Assembly (NCBI GenBank): GCA_020632795.1
Contig: JACKEV010000024.1
Location: forward strand, 1-64,000
Length of the DNA stretch: 64,000 bases
From: Alphaproteobacteria bacterium
GTDB taxonomy: Bacteria; Myxococcota_A; UBA796; CAJQPC01
Reading direction: 5' to 3'
The notes beneath the pieces are model-generated. The model saw nothing but the letters and a program-made list of their open reading frames with translations, was not told the DNA's origin and made no database searches. Shown one piece after another: positions 1-8,374 of this stretch. Both the position numbers and the translations under genes were made by a program. The stretch's first letter is position 1; every line of letters starts with the position of its first letter.

Positions 1-349
1 AATCGGTAAACACCCAATTTAATCGATTGCAAGTTTTACTGAGCTTTTTGCCCGGCCACGGGGCGAGACCAGATTCATCATCTCCGACACCTCCGAGGCA
101 CTCCAGGGCCTGGACCCGCCGTGGAGCGGGGCCCAACTCCCTGATCTCAGGAGCCCTGGATGGGCTCCCCAAGGTCGGCAGGACGGAGTCGTTAGCAGCG
201 TCTTGGCCCTTGGCCAGAGGGATGGCCCTCGATATGTGACTGGTCGTGAGCCGTGACGGACCTTCAGATCTTGGAGTCGGATCCGCCCCGGAGGGGGGAC
301 GACCCTTCTCGGCCCTCCACCAACCCATCAACCTCGAATCGACAAGGTC
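1..349. other. Intergenic stretch, no gene recognised
   Basis: No reading frame here has convincing codon usage or a ribosome binding site. The first 45 bases are much more AT-rich than the rest. A perfect 7-bp hairpin (GGAGCCC, 5-nt loop, GGGCTCC) lies at 150-168. It is about 180 nt beyond the stop of the leftward ankyrin gene and could weakly terminate its transcript, but no T-run follows it. Confidence 0.4.
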
Positions 350-1591
350 CTACCCCAGCGCCCGGATCACCGCCTCGTGCCCTTCGTAGGCCGCCCAGTC
401 CTTCGCCCCCATGCCGTTGTGGTCCACCCGGCCCAGGTCGGCGCCGGCCGCGCGCAGCAGGCGCACGTTGACGTCCTGGCCGGACATCGCGGCGCGGACC
501 AGGGGTGTCTGTCCGTAGTGGTTGGGCTGCTCCACCGACGCGCCGGCCTCCAGCAGGGCCTGGACGACGTCGGGCACGGCCTCGGTGGCGGCCAGGGCCA
601 GGGGGGTGTCGCCGTTGACGTCGACGGAATCGACCCGGGCCTTCGCGGCCAGCAGGGCCTTCACCACGTCGAAGTGGTCCTGCCAGGCGGCGATGTGCAG
701 GGGGGTGTGATCGTAGAGGCTGGCGCGGTCGGCGTCGGCGCCGGCCTCCAGCAGCAGGCGCACGATCCCGGCGTGGCCCTGGTCCGAGGCCTGGTGCAGG
801 GCGGTGCGGCCCTGGACGTTGACCGCCTCCAGGTCGACGCCGAGGTCCAGCAGGCGGCGCACGACGGCGCCGTGCCCGTTGAAGGCCGCCGCGATGAGCG
901 GGGTGGGCAGCCCCGGGGCGCAGGGGTTCATCCCGTTGGGGGAGGCGCCCTTCTTGAGCAGGGCGTCGAGGGCGGTGAGGTCGCCGTCCGAGGCGGCGGC
1001 GTGCAGCAGGCGCTCCCAGCTCCGGCGCCGGCCGCTGGGCAGCATGGCGGTCATCCAGGGCTGCTCGAAGATCATCGCGGCGACCAGCGCGGCGTCCATG
1101 GCCTCCCGGCTGCCGGCCGGGGGCTTCGTCCACATCGCGGCGAGCTGGTCGGCGAACAGCTCCAGCAGCTCGGGCGACGCGGTGTCCCGCAGCACGGCGG
1201 CGGTGGTCTCGGCGGCCATCTGTGCGCCGTCCCGGTCGCCGTCGGCCAGCCGAAGCTCCAGCGCCCGCAGGCCGTGGTCCAGCGCACGCTCGGGCAGGCC
1301 CAGGCGCGCGGCCAGCTCGGCGCCCACGGAGTGCATCCACGCGGCGTTCTTGAGGCTCAGGTGGTAGGGCCGGGGCTCGGGGCTGTCGAGCAGGGTCAGC
1401 CCGTCGAGGTCGCGCCCGAGCCGGTAGTAGCACCGGAACTCGTAGTACCGGACCCAACCCAACTGCGCCGGATCCACCATCGGGGCTTCCAGGAGCTGGG
1501 CCTTGAGGGACCAGGCCATCGCGAGGGCCTGGGCATAGGACTGGGATTCGAAGGCGCGCGTCAGCGCCGCCATGCGCTCGGGGAAGGGCAT
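350..1591 (-). CDS. Ankyrin-repeat protein
   Basis: 413 residues. Residues 1 to about 185 are helical with no recognised domain (tyrosine-rich near 48-58). Residues from about 190 to the end hold seven ankyrin repeats, seen as the recurring pattern TPLH.AA..GH...V..LL.AGAD. The last repeat ends at the C-terminus without a cap. Ankyrin arrays bind other proteins; no partner can be inferred. There is no signal peptide, so it is probably cytoplasmic. The ATG is preceded by a strong AGGAGAGAG ribosome binding site. It is transcribed alone; the amine oxidase upstream on the same strand ends 230 nt away, and a palindrome in that gap may be its operator. Confidence 0.9.
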   Translation of the reverse strand: MPFPERMAALTRAFESQSYAQALAMAWSLKAQLLEAPMVDPAQLGWVRYYEFRCYYRLGRDLDGLTLLDSPEPRPYHLSLKNAAWMHSVGAELAARLGLPERALDHGLRALELRLADGDRDGAQMAAETTAAVLRDTASPELLELFADQLAAMWTKPPAGSREAMDAALVAAMIFEQPWMTAMLPSGRRRSWERLLHAAASDGDLTALDALLKKGASPNGMNPCAPGLPTPLIAAAFNGHGAVVRRLLDLGVDLEAVNVQGRTALHQASDQGHAGIVRLLLEAGADADRASLYDHTPLHIAAWQDHFDVVKALLAAKARVDSVDVNGDTPLALAATEAVPDVVQALLEAGASVEQPNHYGQTPLVRAAMSGQDVNVRLLRAAGADLGRVDHNGMGAKDWAAYEGHEAVIRALG

Positions 1592-1684
1592 GCTCTCTCT
1601 CCTGGCTGGGGGGCCGGTCTGGGGGGATGCAACCGGTGTGCCAGGGAGATTTCGGGGGATTCGGGGGGTGGGGTGATCGGTTTT

Positions 1685-1697
1685 GGATCAGTGATCC
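1685..1697. promoter_or_regulatory. Perfect 6-1-6 palindrome upstream of ankyrin gene
   Basis: GGATCA-g-TGATCC, within a wider imperfect symmetry (ATCGG on the left, CCGAT on the right). It lies about 95 nt upstream of the ankyrin start, in the 230-nt gap after the amine oxidase gene. It is a candidate operator; no bound factor is known. The rest of the gap is G-rich with no gene. Confidence 0.3.
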
Positions 1698-1821
1698 GAT
1701 TCGGAGCGATCCACTCCGGAGCATCCACGCCCACGTCGCGTTGAGCGTCCAGCGCCGCCATGCTCCCCCATCCCCCGGAGCCCCGCCACCGGGCGCAGCG
1801 CCCCGGGAGGCCACCCCCCGG

Positions 1822-3024
1822 CTACCCCTCCAACAACGCCCGCACCGCCCCGTACGCCGACTCCATCGCCCCCGGCACCGTCGCGCCGTTGTCCCGGCTC
1901 AGCGCCTCGCCGGCGAAGAACAGCCGCCCCCCCACCGGCGCATTCAGGGCGTCGAGGATGTCGCGGGTGTCGCCGTCGAAGGTGTAGCTGTAGGCGCCCC
2001 GGATCCAGGGCTCGGCGGACCAGTTCTGCACGACGGCCTGGAGCAGGGCGGGGCTGGCCCGGCCGTCGAAGAGCTGGTCCAGCTCGGCCAGGACAGCCTC
2101 CACGATGGCCTCATCCGAGCCGAGCGCGGTGAACTCCTCAGCGGTCCTGCCTACATAGAACAGGGCCAGCACGTTGGCGTCGAGCCCCTTGCGGAACATC
2201 GCGTCGTAGTAGACCTTCTCGGGGTCGCCGTTGGTCTCGCCGCTGGAGAGGCCCCGGATCAGCGTGGCGTCCGGGTAGAAGCGCTCGGAGAACGCCAGGA
2301 AGACCTTCAGGCCGGGGGGGACGAACACCGCGTCGATGGCCGCGAGCTTGTCCTCGGGGAGCGCCGGGGCGAACGTGATGAGCCGCTCCTGGAGGATCTT
2401 GAGGGGCACGGTGACGAGCACGGCGTCGGCCTCCAGGGTCCCGCCGTCGGCGTCGGTCAGCACGACGCGGTCGCCGGCGTGGTCGATCCGCGTGATGGGG
2501 CGGGCGGTGTGGACGCGGTCCAGGATGCCCGCGGCGATGTGGTCGCGCAGGAAGCCGGCCCAGGTGGTGCGGCGGAACTTGTACTCGCTGTAGAAGTTCG
2601 AGCCGGCGTTCACGGTGGTCAGGCGGCCGTCCCGGGCGAGGGCCAGGGTCTCCGGGCTGTAGGGGATGACGTCGATGACGCCCTCCGCGTCGGGGTCGTC
2701 CACCAGCTCGGCCAGGACCGAGGGGTCCTGATGGATCCACTCCGCGCCGACGTCGAGGTCCACCGACACGAAGCCCTCGAGGGCGCGGACCCGGCCGCCG
2801 ATGACCGGGGCGGCCTCGACGATCTCGAAGTCGATCCCGTAGCGGTCCAGCAGATAGCCGGCCGCCAGGCCCGCCGCGCCGGCCCCCACGACGACCACCC
2901 TGCCCGTGAAGGTCACGTCGAAGTCCCAGTACAGCCCCTCGCCCGGGGCGCAGGCCGGCAGCCCGGCGAACGGCGCCGCCAGGCCCAGGGCGGCGAAGCG
3001 CTGCAGCAGCTCCCGGCGGGTCAT
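1822..3024 (-). CDS. FAD-dependent amine oxidase, exported
   Basis: 400 residues; flavin amine oxidase family. The N-terminus has a twin-arginine-like start (TRRELL), a hydrophobic stretch and a Cys at LPAC, so export by Tat and/or lipidation is plausible. The dinucleotide-binding motif VVVGAGAAGLAAGYLL lies at about residues 42-57, followed by the acidic end of strand 2 (IVEA) and the GGR motif (VIGGRVRA). The C-terminal FAD signature LFFAGEALS and the motif GATVPGAMESAYGA are present. Members oxidise primary or secondary amines; the substrate here is unknown. The start ATG overlaps the stop of the upstream gene (ATGA), so the two are translationally coupled. Confidence 0.92.
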   Translation of the reverse strand: MTRRELLQRFAALGLAAPFAGLPACAPGEGLYWDFDVTFTGRVVVVGAGAAGLAAGYLLDRYGIDFEIVEAAPVIGGRVRALEGFVSVDLDVGAEWIHQDPSVLAELVDDPDAEGVIDVIPYSPETLALARDGRLTTVNAGSNFYSEYKFRRTTWAGFLRDHIAAGILDRVHTARPITRIDHAGDRVVLTDADGGTLEADAVLVTVPLKILQERLITFAPALPEDKLAAIDAVFVPPGLKVFLAFSERFYPDATLIRGLSSGETNGDPEKVYYDAMFRKGLDANVLALFYVGRTAEEFTALGSDEAIVEAVLAELDQLFDGRASPALLQAVVQNWSAEPWIRGAYSYTFDGDTRDILDALNAPVGGRLFFAGEALSRDNGATVPGAMESAYGAVRALLEG

Positions 3025-3545
3025 ACAGCCCCCAATCGGAGCCGAAGCCCATGCTCCACCATGAGGAGCAGCTCGCCCGGGGCGCCGATGGGCACGCGGC
3101 GCCCGACGGAGAGGCCGGCGAAGACGCTGAGGCGAGGGGACAGGCGCCAGCCGAGCTGCCCGTTCAGGGTCGGCATCAGGCTGTGTTGGAGGGCGCGGTC
3201 CCGGGTGCTGCTGCCGGTGCCCAGGGTGACGGTCCGGGTGAGGGTCTGCGCCCGCAGCTCGTAGCCGAGGCCCAGCGAGGCCGCCGCGGTCATGGTGCTG
3301 CGCCAGGGCTTCTGCAGTCCGACCTCCAGCTCGGCCATGCCCGCGAGGTGGTTGTCGGGTCGGGCGCTGAAGGCGAGCTGCTGACGCAGGAACAGGTGTT
3401 CGCCCAGCGGCTCGCTCAGGCTGGCCTGGACGCCGGGGTGGACGCCGTAGGGCATCACCATCCCGACCGAGAGCGACGGGGCGGGGGGCGGGTCGGCGGC
3501 CTGCGCCGTCGCCGCCAGCATCAGGAAGAAGGGGAGCGGGCTCAT
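3021..3545 (-). CDS. Small outer-membrane-type secreted protein
   Basis: 174 residues. A clear signal peptide (PLPFFLMLAATAQA, cleavage near residue 17) is followed by alternating polar/hydrophobic strands typical of a small outer-membrane beta-barrel (for example LFLRQQLAFSA, LSVFAGLSVG). No family is recognised. The first ATG (3545) is chosen because it sits directly before the signal peptide; an in-frame start further upstream would add a charged, non-signal extension. Its stop overlaps the start of the amine oxidase, so the two form an operon and may act together in the envelope. Confidence 0.75.
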   Translation of the reverse strand: MSPLPFFLMLAATAQAADPPPAPSLSVGMVMPYGVHPGVQASLSEPLGEHLFLRQQLAFSARPDNHLAGMAELEVGLQKPWRSTMTAAASLGLGYELRAQTLTRTVTLGTGSSTRDRALQHSLMPTLNGQLGWRLSPRLSVFAGLSVGRRVPIGAPGELLLMVEHGLRLRLGAV

Positions 3546-3638
3546 GCGGGGACTCCTGCGGAGGGCTCGGGACCACCCGAACCCATACACGGAAGATCGC
3601 CCGGCGGCCTGCCTTTGCCGCGCTTACAGCGGCCCTCT

Positions 3639-3989
3639 TCAGCGCAGCCGCACCACCGTCTCGCCCTCCTCCACCAGCGTCGTCACCAGCAGCAGGGCGA
3701 GGCGCAGCACCGGCTCGGGCTGGTCCTGGAGGAGCTGCCGGATCGCAACGACCGGCTCGGGCTCCCGGCAGGCCATGCTGAACAGGAAGAACTCCTGCAG
3801 GGGCACGCCGAGCGCCTCCGCGATCCGGGCGAGGGAGTCCAGGGTGGGGAGGCGGCGGCCAAGCTCGTATTTGCTCAAGTCCGCCGCGGCGATGCCGCAG
3901 CGCGCCGCGAGGCGCTTTTGCGAGAAGCCACAAGCGACCCGCACTTCTCGAATGCGTGGGCCGAGCTGATCCGTACTGTTGGTGGGCAT
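3639..3989 (-). CDS. XRE-family helix-turn-helix regulator
   Basis: 116 residues. An HTH_3 (Cro/CI-like) domain spans about residues 10-65 (FSQKRLAARCGIAAADLSKYE, LPTLDSLARIAEALGV). The C-terminal half is short and leucine-rich and probably a dimer interface. The ATG at 3989 fits the conserved domain boundary; a longer frame upstream reads into the AT-rich spacer. It is a relative of the second XRE gene at 4117-4485, with the same domain order and the same kind of C-terminus (LRLALLLVTTLV versus LRLARRIVEVLV). The two probably arose by tandem duplication. Confidence 0.88.
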   Translation of the reverse strand: MPTNSTDQLGPRIREVRVACGFSQKRLAARCGIAAADLSKYELGRRLPTLDSLARIAEALGVPLQEFFLFSMACREPEPVVAIRQLLQDQPEPVLRLALLLVTTLVEEGETVVRLR

Positions 3990-4116
3990 CCGCGCCCCCT
4001 GTTTTGTTGTAAGTAACAATTTCTTTTGTCTATAATACCTATCCCTTTTCATGGAGAGATACAAGTGCTCCCCCCGATCCTTGACAAAAATCCCCTTGCA
4101 AGGACAGGGGGGAGCG
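3990..4116. promoter_or_regulatory. AT-rich spacer with inverted repeat before XRE gene
   Basis: This 127-nt spacer is far richer in A/T than its surroundings. It holds the inverted repeat TTGTT-GTAAGT-AACAA at 4004-4019, just upstream of the leftward XRE gene, and a TTGACA-like hexamer at 4081. It is likely the promoter and an autoregulatory operator of the XRE gene. Confidence 0.4.
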
Positions 4117-4485
4117 CTAGTGCGCCTCGGGGTGGACCAGGACCTCGACGATGCGGCGGGCGAGCCGGAGGGTCTCATCGGAGCTGTTCAGCAGCAGGGC
4201 GATGATCCGGTCCAGCTCGGGGCGGGCGGGTGGATCGGTCAGCTCGAACAGCTCGGCGGGTGGGACGCCGAGCCCGTCCGCCAGCTTGATGAGGCTCTCG
4301 ACGTTGGGGCCGCGCTTGCCGGTCTCCCACTTGGAGAGGTCCGCGATCTGCACGTCCGCGCGCTGGGCCAGATCCGCGAGGGTCCAGCCCCGCGCCTTGC
4401 GGAGGTGGCGGATGCGGCTGCCCAGGCGCTCGCGCACGTTGTTCGGGTTCAGGGTGCCATCAGGTTGGGGCTCGGTCTTCGTCAT
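4117..4485 (-). CDS. XRE-family helix-turn-helix regulator (paralogue)
   Basis: 122 residues. The HTH_3 domain is at about residues 20-75 (WTLADLAQRADVQIADLSKWE, PNVESLIKLADGLGV), followed by a C-terminal helix rich in Leu and Arg. It is a near neighbour and paralogue of the gene at 3639-3989. The start was placed at the ATG (4485) that gives a compact single-domain protein. Upstream, the complementary strand reads ...GATACCCGACACCG-ATG, so a very short leader is possible. Its targets are unknown. Confidence 0.88.
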   Translation of the reverse strand: MTKTEPQPDGTLNPNNVRERLGSRIRHLRKARGWTLADLAQRADVQIADLSKWETGKRGPNVESLIKLADGLGVPPAELFELTDPPARPELDRIIALLLNSSDETLRLARRIVEVLVHPEAH

Positions 4486-4633
4486 CGGTGTCGGGTATCT
4501 CAGTTGCCGGGATCGGGGTAGGCTTTGATCCTCAACCTTGCACACTCCGGCGAGGTTCTCGTTCGCTGAGCGGGATCGTACGGTAGAACACCTCCAGGCC
4601 CGCGCGCGGCGAGGTGTGGGCCCCAGGAGCGGT

Positions 4634-4996
4634 ATGGGTCTCCTCGACGATCTGGAGAAGATGCTGGGGCAGGCCGTCGCGGCCACCCGGAAGAGCGCGG
4701 GCGACGCCGCCGCGAAGGCGGCCCGGCGGCAGGCGGAGCGTCGGGTGGAGGGCGCCCTGGACGGCTTCGCGGCAGACGCCGAGGCGCGGCTCAAGGCCGC
4801 CCAGGAGGCCGACGCGAAGCGGGACAAGCCGAACCTGCCCGTCGGCGAGGTGGAGACCCCGGACTGGGCCCGGCGCGCGGAGGAGACCGCCGAGGCCGCG
4901 CGGCCGGCCGGCGACGCCAGGCCGTCGGCACAGGACAAGGAGGCCCGCGCCCGCGCAGAGCTGGAGGCCCTCAAGGCGAAGATGAAGCGCGGTTGA
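4634..4996 (+). CDS. Small alanine/arginine-rich helical protein, unknown
   Basis: 120 residues, almost entirely predicted helix, with strong Ala/Glu/Arg periodicity (for example AAAKAARRQAERRVEGAL and KEARARAELEALKAKMKRG). It probably forms a coiled coil or helical bundle in the cytoplasm. No family is recognised. The ATG at 4634 is preceded by AGGAG at 4625-4629; an upstream in-frame ATG lacks this. It is divergent from the XRE gene at 4117-4485. Confidence 0.65.
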   Translation: MGLLDDLEKMLGQAVAATRKSAGDAAAKAARRQAERRVEGALDGFAADAEARLKAAQEADAKRDKPNLPVGEVETPDWARRAEETAEAARPAGDARPSAQDKEARARAELEALKAKMKRG

Positions 4997-5349
4997 CCCG
5001 CGGCGCCACCGCCGCGACGCCGAACGCTGCCAGCGCGCCCCACTTCGGCGAGGGCGGGCCCCAGCAGCAGGGTGACCAGCGCCAGGGGGAAGCGGGCCTC
5101 GACCCCCTCCGGCGTGCCCGGGAACCCGGTCCCTGCGGTGGCGAGCAGGACGTCACCCCAGGAAGGGGCGAACGTGAGCGCGAAGCAGAGCAGCGCCTGT
5201 CGGTTGGGGCGTCCGGGCTCCGGCAGGTTGGCAGACCTCCCGTCAAGCCCTGCATGCCACCGGGCGGAGGCGGTGTCCTGGGCGTCGGGGGCAGAGTGGG
5301 CGGGGATGACCTGGCGCAGGGCGGGGGGGATTCGCCGGCGCGCCGACAC
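4971..5349 (-). pseudogene. Possible frameshifted small membrane protein
   Basis: Two reading frames on the minus strand each carry half of what looks like one hydrophobic protein. The upstream frame gives LLCFALTFAP and FPLALVTLLLGPALAEVG. The downstream frame continues with ALAAFGVAAVAPRVN. Joining them needs a one-base change near a C4 run around 5038-5042. The 3' part overlaps the end of the helical gene at 4634-4996, there is no good ribosome binding site, and no family is recognised. It may be coincidence. Confidence 0.2.
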
Positions 5350-5362
5350 CGGTTCACAGACC

Positions 5363-5379
5363 GTACGCCATGAGCGTAC
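5363..5379. promoter_or_regulatory. GTACGC-N5-GCGTAC inverted repeat upstream of pilin gene
   Basis: A perfect 6-5-6 inverted repeat about 20 nt upstream of a plausible -35 element. The same hexamer in the opposite arrangement occurs upstream of the TIGR02147 regulator at 12025-12041. A shared binding protein is possible but unproven. Confidence 0.3.
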
Positions 5380-5398
5380 AGCCTGTGATGAGCGTGAT

Positions 5399-5428
5399 TT
5401 GCAGGTGGACGATGGAGGGCTGTACGGT
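5399..5428 (+). promoter_or_regulatory. Candidate sigma70-type promoter of pilin gene
   Basis: TTGCAG (5399-5404), an 18-bp spacer and TACGGT (5423-5428) make a reasonable -35/-10 pair about 60 nt upstream of the pilin start. Apart from this and the possible frameshifted ORF, the 490 nt before the pilin gene hold nothing recognisable. Confidence 0.35.
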
Positions 5429-5487
5429 GTCCTGGTACCTCAGACGAGCTGGATCCCCACCGGGGCGGGCCCGAGATGGAGTGGCGT

Positions 5488-5952
5488 ATGTCCGTGCGAA
5501 GAGACGGCTTTACCCTCGTTGAGTTGATGATCGCGCTGGCCTGCATCGGCATCCTGGCGGCCATCGCTGTACCCACCTGGCTGGAGTGGCGCTCCGACGC
5601 CCGGCTGGGCGAGGCCAACGTCTGCGTCCGGGGCATCAAAGGCCACCAGATGGCCTATGAGGCCACGTTCAACGAGTTCCTGCCACTTCCGCTGTACCCC
5701 ACCTCGGATCCTGGCGTGGTCCTCCGCGTGTGGAACCCGAGCGATCCGGACTGGCAGGCCCTGGGCTTCTTCCCGGAGGGCGCGGTGCGAGGCGCCTACG
5801 GCGTCACCACGACGCCCCCGAGCACCAGCACGCCGGGCGGAGACTTCCTGGTGACCGGCCTGATGGACGTCGACGGCGATGACAACAACGCCATCTTCAC
5901 CGCCACGAAGTCGATCAACCCCCGGCGCATCACGAGCCGCGGGGTTCGCTGA
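5488..5952 (+). CDS. Type IV pilin-like protein
   Basis: 154 residues. A short basic leader ends in Gly and is followed by FTLVELMIALACIGILAAIAVP, the class III (type IV pilin) signal: prepilin peptidase would cut after Gly7, leaving Phe1 and Glu5 of the mature protein. The helix continues into a globular domain without the paired C-terminal cysteines of classical PilA. It could be a major or minor pilin or a type II secretion pseudopilin. The ATG at 5488 is preferred over 5476 because GGAG lies just before it. No assembly genes are adjacent, so it depends on machinery encoded elsewhere. Confidence 0.88.
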   Translation: MSVRRDGFTLVELMIALACIGILAAIAVPTWLEWRSDARLGEANVCVRGIKGHQMAYEATFNEFLPLPLYPTSDPGVVLRVWNPSDPDWQALGFFPEGAVRGAYGVTTTPPSTSTPGGDFLVTGLMDVDGDDNNAIFTATKSINPRRITSRGVR

Positions 5953-6037
5953 GCGTGCCGCGCCCTGCTGCGGTGACGACCCCACCCGAGCGCCCGGGTA
6001 GGGTGACGTCGAGGTCGATCTGAGCAGGAGCCCGAAG

Positions 6038-6301
6038 ATGAGGCGGTTCAAGCGCGTATTGGGCGCGATACGGAGGGTCTTGCGGCCCGAACGCCGAACC
6101 ATGTTCAGACAGTCTGGCTTGAAGAGGCGGGGCGTGACGCTGGCCCTGGGTCTGCACCTGGGCCTCTCCTTCGTGTTCCTGGGCGTGCTCCTGTGGGGCG
6201 GCCGGGCCCTCGTCGACGACGACGCCCGGCCTCCGGAGCGCCAGGAGCGCCCGCCGGAGAAGCACCCCCGGCGGGGCGGTGGCCTCATCATGGGCGGCTG
6301 A
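6038..6301 (+). CDS. Small single-pass membrane protein, unknown
   Basis: 87 residues: a strongly basic N-terminal third, one hydrophobic helix (VTLALGLHLGLSFVFLGVLL) and an acidic/proline-rich, then basic tail. An N-in topology follows from the positive-inside rule. An AGGAG site at 6026-6030 sits 7 nt before the ATG, and codon third positions are G/C-rich, both supporting a real gene. Its last 14 bases overlap the end of the convergent gene at 6288-7532. No family is recognised. Confidence 0.6.
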   Translation: MRRFKRVLGAIRRVLRPERRTMFRQSGLKRRGVTLALGLHLGLSFVFLGVLLWGGRALVDDDARPPERQERPPEKHPRRGGGLIMGG

Positions 6302-7532
6302 ACGAGCGCATCGACAGCCACCGCACGTAGATCAGCTCGGCGAGCCGGTCCATCCACCTCGTCCGCAGCTTGCAGAGCTGGTTCTTGAAGGTGTTGTTCA
6401 GCCTCTGGAGGGCCGGCGGTTCCTTGTCGAGGGGCGCGTCGGGGTCCCCATGAAGGAGCCCATCCACGCCAGCCTGCGCCACCTCGGCCAACAGCTTCCT
6501 CGTCAGCCCGGCGGCGAAGGAGCTGCTCCAGGGGGGCCGGTTCAGGCGCGCCCTCCAGTCTGTGAGCAGCACCCCGGTGCGCGCCGCGAGGGTCTGACTC
6601 GCGCGCCGGAGGTCCGGCTCGGGGGGGACCCGGAGGCCCTCCAGGGCGTCGTTGATCGTGGCGAGGTCCTGCGCTGCGATCGCGGTCTCGATGGCGTCGA
6701 GGGCAGCGAAGAGCAGCTGCAGGTCCGGGTGCATCGCCAGCGTCGCCAGGCACGTCCGGTACCTTACCGCGCCGGGCGCGTCGTCCAACACGCGACCCTC
6801 CAGCAGCCGCGTGGGGATGCAGAGCGGCGCGAGGACCATCGCGAACACCAGGCCGCAGTCCGACGGGCTCCACGCATCCACCTCGGCGCTGGCCTGGGCG
6901 ATGGCCTGAAGCGTCGCCTGCACCATCGCCTCAGGGCCCAGCTCGACCGGGGGGCACGGGCGGTCCAGCGCGCCGTCGCGGCGCAGCGCCTCGAAGGCCG
7001 GACACACCGACCAGACTCCGCCGCGGCGCACGAACACCGCGCGGCTGCTGTGCAGATGGGCCAGCAGCGGCCGGGTGTTGTCGGCGGGCAGCCGGACCGA
7101 GCCGCCGGCCGAGAGGCGGTTGCGGCGGCTCCATCCGATGGGCGTCTGCCCCCAGTACTCCTCCACGCCCCCGAAGGAGACGCCGATCCGGACACCGCTG
7201 GCGTCCAGGAGGGGGGTGGAGGCCTTCACCTTGATGGACCCGCCGACGAGCAGGTCCATCACCTCCATCGGGGGACCGAGGAGCCAGGGACCGGCGTCGG
7301 GTGGGCGCAGGGGCATCGCGCTGATGAGGTCGCGCGCGACCTCGGCGCGCCGCTCCGGGGGGGCCTCCAGGATCGGCCCGAGGCGCCTCGCGATCTCCTC
7401 CTGGGGGTTCGGGGGGGCTCCCTTGAGCGGGTGCCCCTGCTCGGGCTCCAGCAGGTGACGCAGCACCCGCCGGGGTTCGTTGAGCAACACCCAGGGATCG
7501 AGCAAGGGCGGCTGGAAGAAGCTCCCGCTCAT
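6288..7532 (-). CDS. Unknown protein, third gene of pseudokinase operon
   Basis: 414 residues, no recognised domain and no signal peptide or membrane helix. The middle reads as a small beta-rich domain (VMDLLVGGSIKVKAS, GVRIGVSFGG), and the C-terminal 200 residues look helical. It starts inside the stop of the preceding gene (ATGA overlap at 7529-7532), so it is made in step with that protein. The three-gene order suggests a complex with the membrane-anchored pseudokinase upstream, but its role cannot be named. Confidence 0.8.
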   Translation of the reverse strand: MSGSFFQPPLLDPWVLLNEPRRVLRHLLEPEQGHPLKGAPPNPQEEIARRLGPILEAPPERRAEVARDLISAMPLRPPDAGPWLLGPPMEVMDLLVGGSIKVKASTPLLDASGVRIGVSFGGVEEYWGQTPIGWSRRNRLSAGGSVRLPADNTRPLLAHLHSSRAVFVRRGGVWSVCPAFEALRRDGALDRPCPPVELGPEAMVQATLQAIAQASAEVDAWSPSDCGLVFAMVLAPLCIPTRLLEGRVLDDAPGAVRYRTCLATLAMHPDLQLLFAALDAIETAIAAQDLATINDALEGLRVPPEPDLRRASQTLAARTGVLLTDWRARLNRPPWSSSFAAGLTRKLLAEVAQAGVDGLLHGDPDAPLDKEPPALQRLNNTFKNQLCKLRTRWMDRLAELIYVRWLSMRSFSRP

Positions 7533-8374
7533 GGGACCTCCGTGTCCGGCAGCGTCCAGGCGCAGACCCTCAGCTCGGCGCTCGTGGCTTCCTCGAACCA
7601 CGTCAGGACGTCCTGCTCTGGCCCCATGACGTGGGGGCGGCCGAACTCCTGGGTTGGAAGGTGTGGATCGGAGCCGTCGCGGAGGCGGACCAGGCCCACC
7701 ACCATCAGCGGAGCCGGCCGGGGGGACAGGGTCGTCGGGCGGCGGGCCACGCGGACGACGTAGTCCTCCTCGGCGACGCCGAGCGTGACGTCGAGGGCCC
7801 ACCCGGGGACGCCGGGGACCACCAGCGGCTGGATCGTTCGCAGCGGCGGGCGCTCCCCGGTGTCGCTGGCCAGGGCGTGCAGCGGCTCGACGATCGAGGG
7901 GTGGCGCCCCAGCCGGTCGTGGAGCTGGTTCGTCGCCTCCAGGCGGGACGCGGTCATGACCTCGGACAGCTCGGGATCCCTCAGCACGCGGTCCAGCGCG
8001 GTGTGGACGCCCTGCGGAGAGGCCGGCGCGTCGTGGATCCACAGGGACGTCCAGGGGTCCCCCGGCGTGGCGGCCTCGCGCCAGGGACCCAGGCGGAGCT
8101 GCTGGAGGTGGGCCAGCTCGACGAAGAGGAGCGCCCGGGGGTCCAAAGCCTGCACACGGAGCGCGGCGGCCTCGGGGCGCGCCAGGAGTTGACGGTAGAG
8201 GGCCTCCCAGCGGTCCGGCCAGCGGGCCATGAAGGCGGGGGTCGCGTGGACCTTGTCCTCTCCTGACGCGGCCCGGGGGCCGCCACAGATCAACGCCACC
8301 TCGATGGCGTCGATGAAGCTCCGGAGGGTCGCGGGAAGGGCAATCGGCCCCGGGGAGCGGTCGTCTGTGGTCAT
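7529..8374 (-). CDS. Unknown protein, second gene of pseudokinase operon
   Basis: 281 residues, soluble, with a helical N-terminal half and a beta-rich C-terminal half (WALDVTLGVAEEDYVVRVAR, PLMVVGLVRLRDG). No family is recognised. Its ATG directly abuts the stop of the upstream gene, and its AGGAGG ribosome binding site lies within that gene's last codons. It overlaps the next gene by four bases. This tight coupling implies a fixed ratio with its neighbours. Confidence 0.82.
   Translation of the reverse strand: MTTDDRSPGPIALPATLRSFIDAIEVALICGGPRAASGEDKVHATPAFMARWPDRWEALYRQLLARPEAAALRVQALDPRALLFVELAHLQQLRLGPWREAATPGDPWTSLWIHDAPASPQGVHTALDRVLRDPELSEVMTASRLEATNQLHDRLGRHPSIVEPLHALASDTGERPPLRTIQPLVVPGVPGWALDVTLGVAEEDYVVRVARRPTTLSPRPAPLMVVGLVRLRDGSDPHLPTQEFGRPHVMGPEQDVLTWFEEATSAELRVCAWTLPDTEVP

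Noticed and set aside
27..239. Short open frame at the left edge
   Set aside because: No ribosome binding site, no coding-like composition, no recognisable motif.
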